Source of the DNA: Letharia columbiana
Lineage: Eukaryota > Ascomycota > Lecanoromycetes > Lecanorales > Parmeliaceae
Assembly (NCBI RefSeq): GCF_014066305.1
Contig: NW_023501037.1
Coordinates: 248,001-312,000 of the forward strand
Length of the DNA: 64,000 nt
Reading direction: 5' to 3'
Shown here: positions 54,300-64,000 of the stretch, one piece after another
Layout: each line of letters opens with the position of its first letter
Position numbering within the stretch: position 1 is the first letter of the stretch
Notes under the pieces: generated by a model
Databases searched by the model: none
Seen by the model: only the letters and a program-made list of their open reading frames with translations
What the model was told of the DNA's origin: nothing
Translations under genes and position numbers: made by a program

Positions 54300-57200
54300 T
54301 ATAATAGAACTCTTCGATAATAAAAAGATCTATAATATCGATATAGTAGTAATTTAGAAGCTCTTAGAGAAATACTAATATAAATATATCGTATTATTCT
54401 CTAAAGAATAGATTTAACTTAATCTATCTCTATTATAATAATATATAAGTATACTTCTATATTAATAAGAGAATATTATTAAAGTAATAATATTTATTAT
54501 ATTACTTATTAAACCTCTATACTCTTAATATTAAATTCGAAAATAATAGAATTATATATATATATAATATTTATAACCTCGACGACTAATAAATAGATAA
54601 ACTTAACGAATTATATAAGACGCTTATAAAGTCTAAGAATAACGAATAGATTATACTAGGCGACTTTAATCTATACTATATAATATAAGAGAAATTAAAT
54701 ACTTATATCGATAAGAGAGTAAAAGAACTAATACTTATAGCGAAAGAATTCGCTATAAAATAAGTATTATTAGTAGAAATAATAATATATAAAGAAAACT
54801 ATTAAATAATAATAAATCTACTATTCGCTACTTTAGTATTAATAATAAATATTATTAACTATAATATCGAAAATAATTTCGAAAGCGAATCTAATTATCT
54901 TTTAATTTTTATAAAGCTTAAGCTAGTCGTAATAGAGTTAGTATTAATAATACATCGAAACTTTAATAAATTAGATATCGAGGTTTTAAGAGAGATACTC
55001 GCTAGAGCTATAATATCGAAAGAGTATTTAATTAATTCTCTAGAGAAATAATAAAAATCTTATTAATAATAATATCGATTATTAAGTAGCGATTATTATT
55101 AACTCTATTTAAGCGGCTATAGAGAAGTTTACTTTCGATTATTAAATTATCGCTATAATCTAGATTAAGATTTATATTAGAATATAAGAAAGTATAAAGG
55201 CGTTATAAATCGCTAAAAAGAAGTTGAAGAATAACGCTCTTAAAGAAAGTATAAGATAAGTATAAAGTCGCTAAGAACTTTAAAAATAATCTAATTAAGA
55301 GAACTATTAGAAAGGCGTTTAGAGAGTTCGTAGTAGAGGCGTATAAGTCGTTATAAATAATATAAAAAAAGATTAAGTAGATTAGAAAATAACTTATAAT
55401 ATAGATATATCTCTCTTCGCTATTTAATAAAGATAAATAAGAATATAACGAATTAGATTTAAAGATAGATCTTCTTATAAGAATATTCTTTTTATTATTA
55501 ATATAGACGAAGTTAGATAATATTAGCGTCGATATAACGTACTTATAAGTTTATCTAATAAGTATAATTATTATAAATAAGATAAGAAAGACTATAACGT
55601 AAGATATCGTTAAAGAGAGTATCGAGAGAAAACGCGATCTCTAATCTAATTCTTAAGAAGATTCTAAAGTCGTTACTTTCTTATCTATATAGAATATTTA
55701 ATATATATATAACGAACGACTACTATCTAGAGCACTTTAGAATATTAATAATAATTATTCTTTTAAAATCGGGTAAAGATTATTTAATTTCTAAAGAATA
55801 TCGATTAATAGCTCTACTTAATACTATAGAAAAGATAATAAAGTTTATTCTTACTAGAAGAATAGCATATCTTACGAAGATATATAGACTTCTACTAGTT
55901 ATATATATAAGAGGCCGTAGATTGCGGTTATATAAATATAATATTTACTATCTTCTAGAAAGAATATATTAAATCTAAAACTCTAATAAAGTAGCTACGA
56001 TATTACTACTAGACGTTTTAGATATATATAATAAAGTCTCTTATTCTCGACTACTTTATAATCTTTAAAAGCGAAAAATCGATATAAGAGTAGTTAACTA
56101 AATAGAATCGTTCTTATTTAATAGAATAATAATATTAAAAATAAGCGAATACTTTATATTAAAGACTCTTATAGTAATCGAAATTTCTTAAGAATTACCG
56201 CTATCGCCTATACTTTATCTCTTCTATAACTTAAATCTTATCGATAAATATAATAATCGCGTCGACTTAGAAATAATAGCTATCGACTTTATAAACGATA
56301 TAGACCTTCTAATAGTAAGAAGACTTTATCGAGAAAAATTATAACGCTTTTTATAAAATCTACGATAAAGTTTATATAAAGTAGACGTTATAATATAAAT
56401 CGAAGTTTAATTCTAATAAATATTAACTATTATATCTTAGTAGAAAATAGAGATTTAGCTTAAATTATTCTCTATAACTTAATAAGAGATAATATATTAA
56501 GGCGAGACGCTTTATTCGCTATCTAGAAGTCGAAATTAACTTTAAACTTCTATAGAGCTATTATAATAAGAAGATTCGATTTAAGACTATTAAAAGTATC
56601 GATATATTAGCGAGAATTATCGAATCGATATAGGGTAATAATTATAAGAGTATAAGATAGCTCTATTAGGCGATAATTATTTTATAAATAATATATTACT
56701 ACTTAGTATAATATTAGCTCAAAGATACTATCAACTATAATAAAACTTATCTCTTATTACTATAAAGAATTTAATCTTAGATAGAGAGAAAGATAATTAA
56801 AGTATTTAAGATTATATTTATTTTAGTACTTAATATAGAAGTATATCTTCTATTTTAGTTAAATAATAGCTAGATAAGATTATCTTAAAAGCTATCTTAT
56901 AAATCGCTATTAGTTTAATATATAGCGAGATTATTAAATTATAATTTAAGCGATAAAAATCTAAAAGAAAATCTAAGAAGAATAGAAAACTAAGTTTACT
57001 AAAGCGATATATTAATAGATTTAAAGAACAATATAGCGATATTAATAAGATTAAGAAACTACGCTTTTTTAGCGTCGCCTTCGACTAAGAGTCTTTTAAA
57101 ATAATAATTTATAAGATTAAGAAAGCCGCTAAAGAACTAGCTAAAAGATCGATTAATAAGAGATATATAATAATATATATAGACGATAGCGGGATTAATA

Positions 57201-58130
57201 AAAAGATAAGAGTATTAGCTATATCGTTAGATATTAATTCTACTTTTAATATCTATTTAAGCTTAAGCGACTAATATACGATATATTCGACGAAGTTATA
57301 TAATATTCTTTAAGCTCTAACTATAATAGTTATATACTAAATAAAATTATAACTTAGTAGAGTTATAGTAAATATAAATAATTAAATATTAATTTAGACT
57401 ATCAAAGATTCGAATAAGTATTTAAAATAGATCTATATAATATAGATAGTATAGATTATTAATTCGCTAAGATATCTCGAGATAGTAATAGAATTATACT
57501 AAATTTCGATATATATTAATATTAATAATAATAAATAAGCGAATAAAGAGGTGAAGAAGGCTATTAGCTAGCGAGAGCGAGTAATTTATAATAAAAGAGT
57601 AAAGATAAATACTAACGAAATAGTCTAATTATTAATTATATAGATAAGAATAATATCGATAATTAAGATAGCTATTAAAGACTACGCGATAAAATAATAA
57701 ACTATTAAATAGATTAATAAGAAGCGAGGCGATATTCTTAGAAGAATTTAATTAATATCGTCGAAATAAATATAACTTCTATATTCGAGAGTTAAGCGCG
57801 CTAAGACGTCGCTAATAACATAAATAAAAATCGAGAAAATAGATCTTAAGGCCTTTCTTTATAATCGATGAATATCGAATATAGAGAATAAAGAATATAA
57901 GTATAAAGCGAAGTAGACGACTCGATATATTCTTTATAAATATAAGCTATTTAATAAGAAGCGAGGAATATAATAGATCGAAGAAGAAAGAAGAAAGATA
58001 AAAGAGAGGTTATTACTTATAAGGATATGCTAATAAAGCAATAAACTACGCTACGCCTCTATAGCGGCGGACTTTATAAGAAGTATTAGGCTTATTAGAT
58101 AATATTAAGCCCTTAATAAGAACTAATAAT
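54300..58130 (+). pseudogene. LINE ORF2 (endonuclease-RT-RNase H) remnant
   Basis: All recognisable pieces share the frame in which 54650 is a codon start. The reading is broken by dozens of TAA and TAG, many at places where Gln or Trp would be expected (for example the stop in the RT loop before PLSPILYL, where the family has Gln). The RT catalytic Asp-Asp appears as Asn-Asp (FINDI). The product cannot be functional. Confidence 0.8.
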
Positions 58131-58323
58131 AAGAATTTACTAGAGTAGGCGGTTAAAAAGAAGAATACGATTAAGACGGAGAGGGCCTTAGCGATATAGA
58201 GTATACCCCTTCCTAAGAATCAAGTATAATAAGACGTAGAACCATGACGGTGACTTATATAGCCTCATTTATTTGAGACTATATAATTGGCCGAAAGGAT
58301 CAGATAGATTACGTAACTCGCAG

Positions 58324-58846
58324 CATGTTAATGATGCGCTCTTCAACCTCCGACAGTTGCACTTCGGCATCTTCGATATGACAATCCACGAGCCAAAAAG
58401 CCACGAAGAGGCAGAAGCCTTCAAACTGAGCGAAATGTACAACAAGCTCGGCTACGAAATCACCCAGCTCGACTCGCCAGCCCAGCTAGGCGGAGGCTAT
58501 GACTGGGGTAAGTGCTTCATCCCCCCTTTCCCGATCCCTTTCCCCCTTGTCTGAAGTCCATACTAACCACACGATCCCTCATCCAGGCCACGGCGAAACA
58601 ACCTTCGGCCACCTCCTCGGCGGCTACGACGCCGGCTACTACGGTTACCTCTCCAGCCAAGTCTACAGCGCCGACATGTTCCACACCGTCTTCGCCAAAG
58701 ATCCCATGAACCGGGAAGAGGGCAGGCGGTACAGACACATGGTGCTCGAGAAGGGAGGGAGCCAGGATGAGATGGAGACGTTGAAGGGGTTTTTGGGAAG
58801 GGAACCGAACGGGGATGCGTTTTACCGGGAGCTGGGGCTGGCGTGA
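58324..58846 (+). pseudogene. M3-family metallopeptidase, 5'-truncated
   Basis: Only the C-terminal end of a thimet-oligopeptidase-like protease (MepB/Prd1 type) remains: exons 58324-58507 and 58587-58846, 147 residues. It reads HVNDALFNLRQLHFGIFDM, then after the intron WGHGETTFGHLLGGYDAGYYGYLSSQVYSADMF, quoted in parts, and RYRHMVLEKGGSQDE, with the end FYRELGLA. These match the last fifth of the family. The zinc-binding HExxH and the whole N-terminal domain would lie upstream, where the sequence turns into LINE-derived DNA at about 58260. A possible splice acceptor (ctcgcag) directly precedes the first conserved residue, so the break may lie within an intron. The retained exons are intact. 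Confidence 0.85.
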
Positions 58847-59130
58847 GGATGGCGGTGGTGATGGGGGGGGGGGAGGGGAAGAGAAGAGGGGCTCGTAAGG
58901 GGATTGGCTTGGCGAGAAACGGCGTGTATGATATCCGTGACTTTGGGTGGCCTTTGAGTATGATCCGTTGCGGCTTGGCTTCAGTACTTGGTATATCTCA
59001 TTCTTCTATGACAACAAACGGAAAACTTCTGACCCTCGAAGGAATCTGTGTCCCAGAGCATAAATGACTCTTCTATCCTGCTTCCTAAACAGCGGAGAGT
59101 CTAGCCTTTCATTAAGCCATACACCGACCT
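58847..59130. other. convergent 3' region
   Basis: Contains a run of G at 58864-58872. No gene is seen between the M3 fragment stop and the SEC27 stop. Confidence 0.4.
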
Positions 59131-61989
59131 CTAAGCCTCAGCTTCAACCTCCTCTGTCCCATCCTCCTGCGCCTGCCCCTCCGCATCACCATTCACACCA
59201 TCCTCCGCAGGAACCTCCTCACTCACATCCACCAACGTCTTCGTCTTCCCTTCCCTCTCCATCGTCAGATACTCATCCCATTCAGGGAACAAATCCGCAT
59301 CTCCCTCCCCATCGGCTGGCGGTACGCCCAGCATCCTGCTCACTTTACCCTTGGAGCTCTTCTCCAGCCCCTCCTTCCACCGCGCAACGACTTCCTTACA
59401 TCGACTTGGCTTGTAAGTCTGCGTAAAAAGCACAGCCTCGGCGGTTCGGTTGGTGCGAACAAGGAGGTCAATGCAGCCATCGATATCGCCCAGGTGCCAG
59501 AAGCAAGAAAACGAGATGTTGTGAGATCCCGCAAGATCTGCTTGAGCGGTCAATTGCCGCAGTCCATCGATATTGTTAGTTGCCGTGTGCAACAGCAACA
59601 ACGACCCCATATCCTTAGCGTTGGAAAAACACTCTTCGGCCAGCGCAAGGTCCCAAGCCGTAAGCGCAGCATCGCCAACGGTTTTCCATCTATGCTCGAC
59701 ATCAGCTTCGCGAGCGATTTCAAGAGCGATGGGAAGATTGTTGAGGGCGAGAGCGAGATCGAAGCGATGTTCCGGGTCCGTCGCGACCTCGAGGGCCATT
59801 TCTTTATAGCCTTGCCCCTCAAGGAAACGGGCGATTTTATTCTTCTGGTCATCCGCAACGTCTTCGAGAATTTGAGCAGCTGAGTCCATGTCGCCGCGGA
59901 GGACGAGGGTCTGGTATTCGACGACAGAGAGGGAGAGAGCGTAGGAGATGACATTGACGTCTTTGTCGGCCACGTACGCCTTGCCATCGCGAGGAAGGTA
60001 GCCGAGGAGGTACATGGGCTGGTCGAAATGGGAAACAGTATAGGTTTGGTCGCCCACGAGGTAATTGAGGCGGTTGGTGCTGTTGGTGTAGATGAAGCAG
60101 TCGCCGACCCATTGGCCTGTGCGAACGGACTCGTTGATGTCGGTCACCACTTCGAAGGCGGCTTCAACGCCATCTTCGTCGCCGAGACCCTGTTGGAGGG
60201 CTTCAACGTAGTTTTCGCGTGAGAAGCGGAGGACGTAGAAGGTCTCTTCACAGGCAAGCGTAACAAGTTCACCAGATTCGGACCAGTACACCTGAGTACA
60301 CGTTAGCGTTGTTCCTATGCAAATAACGAGGCCAGCTCACATTCTTAGGATCAACTTCTATCCTCCGCACCAGAGCACCCGTCTCCCAGTCAAAGAGCCC
60401 AATCCCACCTTGACCCCGTACGCCTAATAATACACCGCCGCTCAAACCTTCCGCTTGAAAGCCCACATCAATGCCATTGCCTTTCTCTTTGAAGTTGCTG
60501 AAGATCTTGACACTCAAAGCCGATTCTCGTATCGCATAATCATTCGTCTTGGTATTAACGCCCCACGCAAAATCCTGAGCAGACCCGAATGCTTTGTTAC
60601 GCCAAGCAAGAGCAGTGTAAATAATGTACTCACCATCTCCGCAGACAGAGACGAAACGACCATTGGGAGAATGAGTAAGGGTCTGGGGGTAGATCTCACA
60701 GTTGCCGAGCTCCTTTGATGGCAGGCTTATTGGAGAGCCATCTTTGATAGTTGCATCACCACCTTTGATCATGGCGGATAGTATCTCGCTGTGCCGAGCC
60801 CATATGAGTTTCCCTGAATTGTCCATTGACACAGCTGGCTCTTCACGTCCCATCTTCACTACCACAGCACCATCATCAAATCCCACGGCAACGCCCTGCT
60901 TCCCACGCTGGTAGCTGACACACCAAGCTCGTTCCAAGCCATATGTCAGAGACTGCTCTAGTCGGTAGGTATTAGCATGCCATATTTTGACGGTACCGTC
61001 TTCCGATCCAGAGATGATAATTGGTAGTTCGGGATGATAGCAGGCGAAAGAGACATTGCTGGTATGGCCTTCGAGAGTAGCGATGAGTGACTTTGTAGTG
61101 TAATCCCAAATCTTCACAGTCTGGTCATCCGATGTGGTAAGAAGGTATGGTTTGTCAGCCTGTGGGTAGTAGTCGACGTGATTCACTCCTTTGGTTTCAT
61201 GCGCTTCTAGGGTGTAGTTTGCATGCCCTGAGCCAAAGCTCCATATCTTGACCGTTCTGTCTAGACAAGCCGATGCAAAAGTGTTTGTGTCCTTGGGGTT
61301 TATTGCCATGCCCATAACGTAGTGACTGTGACCCTCATACACCTGCACACATTTCCAACCCTTGTCCCAATCCCATAGCTTTATTGTCATGTCATCTGAG
61401 GCGGTAAGAACGAAAGGCTGTGTAGGGTGAACAATAATAGCGCGGATGTAGTCAGGGTGAGCTTCGAAGGAGGTGATTTTCTCGGAGGTATTGTAGTTGT
61501 AGACACGGACTTGGAAGTCATCTGAGCCGCACACAATCCAATTCTTGCGGGCGATGAAGCGCCCTGCTCGTACGGGAACATCGGTGAGCTCGAAAGTTTT
61601 GACAATCGCCTATGACATCTCAGCGCACCACCTTGCTATAAGTAATGCTGGGGCCTACCTGTGTTTCGTATGACCATATATAAACATGCCCTTCAATCAA
61701 TTAGCTCTGCTAGCGTCTTGAGCCATCTTTTGGGTGCGAGTGATTGATTCGTACCGCTGTATAGTGTGGTGAGTATCTAGGAGCTGTTAACCTATGCCTG
61801 CAATACATGTGTAGCGTGGGGAAGATACCCATGGCTCTGTGGGGTGAAAATCGATGCCCTTGACTCTCTCGGACCTAGCAAAAAGCTGCCTCTGGAGATT
61901 CGCGTTGAAGTTAACCATCTTGATCATGGGAGTAATGGTATGTAGCAGCTCTGGAGCTCAGCCAAGCTTACCTTGACGTCTAGACGCAT
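59131..61989 (-). CDS. SEC27: coatomer subunit beta' (COPI coat)
   Basis: WD-repeat subunit of the COPI vesicle coat that binds dilysine retrieval signals on Golgi-to-ER cargo. Short 5' exons (MRLDVK; RQLFARSERVKGIDFHPTEPW; ILTTLYSG; HVYIWSYETQ) precede one long exon (to 60341) and the last exon (about 60291-59131), together about 850 residues. The first WD propeller is clear: VCGSDDFQVRVYNYNT, VLTASDDMTIKLWDWD, FASACLDRTVKIWSFG, LLTTSDDQTVKIWDY, IISGSEDGTVKIWHA. The second propeller and an alpha-solenoid follow (ENYVEALQQGL, MDSAAQILEDV, GYKEMALEVATDPEHRFDLALALNNLPIALEIA). The C-terminus is acidic (EEVEAEA). Each junction keeps the conserved sequence. Confidence 0.96.
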
Positions 61990-62721
61990 CTTTGCGCCTT
62001 GTGCTCAATGCAGGGGAAGGTGCATACGGAGTGCCTCGGGGCGGTTCAGGAACACTTTTGCGAGGGAAGTTGTGATCATCCACAAGTCAACGTTTGAGTT
62101 ACGGCTAGGGTTCAAGTAGGCATCTGGAATAGCAAAAGCTCAACTGTAGGGCGTTGAATTGAACAGCTGGCAGCGGACACATCGGACTTTCTTTCGCAGT
62201 CAAAATGCCAAGACTTTGGTCGCTTACACTCAGCCCTATGGCGCTGGATCATCAGGGATATCATCTTGTGCCGCTCGCCTCGTCCGTTGGGATAATACCA
62301 AAATCATCGAGTTCTCCAGAAGTGTGTCACAGGACCTCTAAAAGTGCATAACATTTGCTACTGAATTGACATACTCGGAAATGGCAGACTACTCCCTCTA
62401 TCTGAATGTGGGCTGTCATGCAAAAAAGGTCCATCTGTGCCCAAAACATCATCTGCCCGGGTCTACTCGTAAACTCGAAGAAAATGAATATGCAGGGTAG
62501 ACACCATACTCTAGAGAGGGACTAAGGATTCACTGTCAGATATGGACCAAGACTAGTAGATCTAGAGGAAAAGATGATGAGATTCCATACTATCTATGCA
62601 CGTTCTAATCCAAACTATCAGTACAAACTATCAATAACCAATAACGTGATTTCCCAGTCAGCAGAAGTGTCCTCCTTGGTACCCATATCAAATCCTTCGT
62701 CCCAAAATTTCACAAGTCACT
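61990..62721. other. intergenic, no gene seen
   Basis: Upstream of SEC27 and downstream of the repeat protein. A 60-codon frame at 62159-62341 has no resemblance to anything known to me. Confidence 0.4.
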
Positions 62722-64000
62722 TTAGCGAGGGGCTGACGGCTCGAAAAGATAAGCAGGCAGCTCCGCAGGTAATTCTGGCAGCATGCCAACAGGTCCAGCA
62801 TCATGCTTGACACTTCCCCCAAAATTTGCTCGTGCGGCACGGTGAGATGCGTTCCTCCAAGCCACCGATTCGTATTGTTCTGTGCTGAGCTCCTCATCCA
62901 AATGTCGGTCTTCCTCATGTGCTTTGCGAATTTTCTCCCTCAGCTTCGCTTCGGATCGGTTAGTTGATATCCTCAAAGCTTGTGGCTTCAGTTTGGCTTC
63001 GGTGCTCTTAGTTGACACCTTCGAAAGGCGTGGCCAAGTAGCAGTCCCATGTTCTTCGTCGAGTCGACGAGTTTTGTGCTTGCGGAGTTTTATCCAAGCC
63101 AAGCCGATCATGGAGAATAGTATGAAAAATGCAAGGACGAACCACCCGTCGAACTTCCCGCAGGCAAGGCGCTCGTCGAAGCCGGTTGGTGCTTCGCACA
63201 TAGCAGTGTCGCGTATTGCTAAGATATGCGACTTGGAGACGTCCGCAAGATGGAGTTGGCGGCTTGCGAGGTTATGTGTGGGGTTGATGGTGCGTTTTGT
63301 GACGGGACAGACGGCGAAAGTGACGTTGTTGACATCGGTATTGGTAGCATAGAGCTGGCATTGAGGTGGAATCTCGCCAGGGATGTACAACTTCATGCCG
63401 CTAGGGCCGTTGCTCTGGTGAATAGGTATAGGTCCGGTTCGTCTTGATATGGGCTTTCCTGGCGGTGCTTGGGTGGAGCCGATGGAAGGCTCTGGAGGTG
63501 GAAAGTCCCCGTGATGTTGTTCAAGGGCCTCGAGCTTGATGCCAGTGGGAGTATTAGCTGCCTCGTCCTCAAGGATAGGGCCGGTGCCGGCGCTCATAGG
63601 AGGATCTGGTGGTGGAAAATCCCGTGATGTTGTTCAAGGGCCTCGAGCTTGATGCCAGTGGGAGTATTAGCTGCCTCGTCCTCAAGGATAGGGCCGGTGC
63701 CGGCGCTCATAGGAGGATCTGGTGGTGGAAAATGCCCGTGATGTTGTTCCAGGGCCTCGAGCTTGACGCCAGCGGGAGTATTAGCTGCCTCGTCCTCAAG
63801 GATAGGGCCGGTGCCGGTGCTCATAGGAGGATCTGGTGGCGGAAAGTGCCCGTGATGTCGTTTTAAAGCCTCGAGAGTGGCACCGGTGGGAGAATCAGCT
63901 AAAGTCGAGAGGTTAGCTGCTGCCGCTGAAGCATATTCCTCAACGAAGGGCCACGTACCTGTGCTCAAGGAACGGCTGGGTGATGGGTAGCGGTCTCGGG
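62722..64000 (-). CDS. single-pass membrane protein with 38-residue N-terminal repeats, runs off right edge
   Basis: The minus-strand frame ends at 62722 (PAYLFEPSAPR). Reading from the N-terminal side: at least three 38-residue repeats of the form MS(A/T)GTGPILEDEAANTP..., with a common core LEALEQHHGHFPPPDPP. A Pro-rich linker comes next, then a Cys-containing ectodomain-like segment (PPQCQLYATNTDVNNVTFAVCPVTKRTINP and MCEAPTGFDERLACGKFDG, quoted in part). One membrane helix WFVLAFFILFSMIGLAW follows, and then a basic cytoplasmic tail (KLRKHKTRRLDEE). Continuous translation is broken at 63620 by a one-base deletion in one repeat. The frame is still open at the window edge, so the start is not seen. 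I do not recognise the family. Confidence 0.7.
63484..63938. repeat. 114-bp coding tandem repeat, about four copies
   Basis: Unit boundaries taken at the MS(A/T)GTG codons fall at 63597, 63710 and 63824 on the minus strand. The last interval is 114 bp (38 codons) and the middle one 113 bp. The copies nearest 63500-63700 are almost identical, and the copies toward 63900 are increasingly diverged. Confidence 0.9.

Larger units (their letters stand above)
52631..58240 (+). mobile_element. RIP-degraded Tad1-like LINE retrotransposon
   Basis: A 5.6-kb block with abrupt AT-rich composition on both sides. CpA and TpG are almost absent while CpG, CpT and TpA persist, the pattern left by repeat-induced point mutation. 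Reading through the many TAA/TAG stops on the + strand shows remnants in LINE order: a gag-type zinc-knuckle region (53444-53640), an endonuclease with ILGDFNLYY (54650-54680), a reverse transcriptase with PLSPILYLFYN and the active-site stretch AIDFINDIDLLIV (56180-56325), and an RNase H start YIDDSGINKKI (57176-57210). A C-terminal segment with TRYILYKYKLFNKKRG lies near 57915-57965. Endonuclease, RT and RNase H lie in one common frame, so few or no indels have occurred. No terminal repeats or poly-A tail were identified. Confidence 0.9.

Noticed and set aside
52631..58240. AT-rich block as a centromere or mitochondrial insertion
   Set aside because: In-order LINE protein remnants and CpA/TpG depletion explain it as a RIP-mutated retrotransposon.
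59064..59426. Pro/Ser/His-rich + strand frame at the 3' end of SEC27
   Set aside because: Shadow of the acidic C-terminus of coatomer beta' on the opposite strand.
1..64000. tRNA, rRNA, CRISPR arrays, bacterial-style operons or a secondary-metabolite cluster
   Set aside because: Read for by eye; no convincing cloverleaf, spaced repeats or polyketide/NRPS-type domains were found. A tRNA could be missed without a scan such as tRNAscan-SE.

Overview
The window is nuclear DNA of a filamentous ascomycete (Pezizomycotina; gene content and intron style fit Dothideomycetes, which is inference). Evidence: about 25 densely packed genes on both strands, introns mostly 45-100 nt with GT..AG ends and CTAAC/CTGAC-like branch sites, mitochondrial ribosomal proteins and a Lon protease with presequences, COPI and CCR4-NOT subunits, a GPI-anchored wall protein, and a 5.6 kb AT-rich block that carries the signature of repeat-induced point mutation (RIP). 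Most entries are housekeeping genes. No secondary-metabolite cluster, prophage, CRISPR array or operon is seen.

Layout. 0.6-2.2 kb: stearoyl-CoA desaturase OLE1 (+). 2.7-4.1 kb: zinc chaperone GTPase ZNG1 (-), divergent from a Mob1/phocein protein (+, to 5.8 kb). 7.6-8.3 kb: BTB protein (-). 9.0-10.8 kb: Rab GDI (-). 12.2-13.2 kb: mitochondrial uL29 (-), divergent from NOT2 (+, to 16.0 kb). 16.3-18.1 kb: metallo-beta-lactamase-fold hydrolase (-). 18.8-21.4 kb: atypical kinase-like protein (-). 23.0-26.4 kb: mitochondrial Lon (-). 27.4-30.0 kb: two uncharacterised genes (+). 30.2-31.5 kb: nitronate monooxygenase (-). 32.1-34.4 kb: folate-synthesis enzyme FOL1 (+). 35.1-35.4 kb: small secreted protein (-). 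37.0-37.4 kb: a candidate MITE. 37.7-39.4 kb: L-galactonate/L-fuconate dehydratase (+). 39.6-40.7 kb: SurE-type acid phosphatase (-). 41.7-42.5 kb: mitochondrial bS21 (-). 42.8-45.4 kb: RBM25-like splicing factor (+). 45.8-46.6 kb: KNH-domain GPI protein (+). 46.9-47.8 kb: HD-domain nucleotidase (-). 48.3-50.7 kb: augmin HAUS6 (+). 51.1-52.6 kb: 5'-truncated RecQ helicase (-). 52.6-58.2 kb: RIP-mutated Tad1-like LINE (+). 58.3-58.8 kb: 5'-truncated M3 metallopeptidase (+). 59.1-62.0 kb: coatomer beta' SEC27 (-). 62.7 kb to the right edge: a one-TM protein with 38-residue repeats (-).

The most unusual features are: the LINE block flanked by two different genes that have each lost their 5' halves; a 12-nt microexon behind a GC-AG intron in ZNG1; a 373-bp MITE-like element with a TA duplication; a long inverted repeat downstream of FOL1's upstream region; and a 114-bp coding tandem repeat with a one-base deletion in one copy. 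Gene models were spliced by eye, using reading frame, splice signals and remembered family sequence. Exact exon ends are direct readings, but functions come from family resemblance and were not checked by search.
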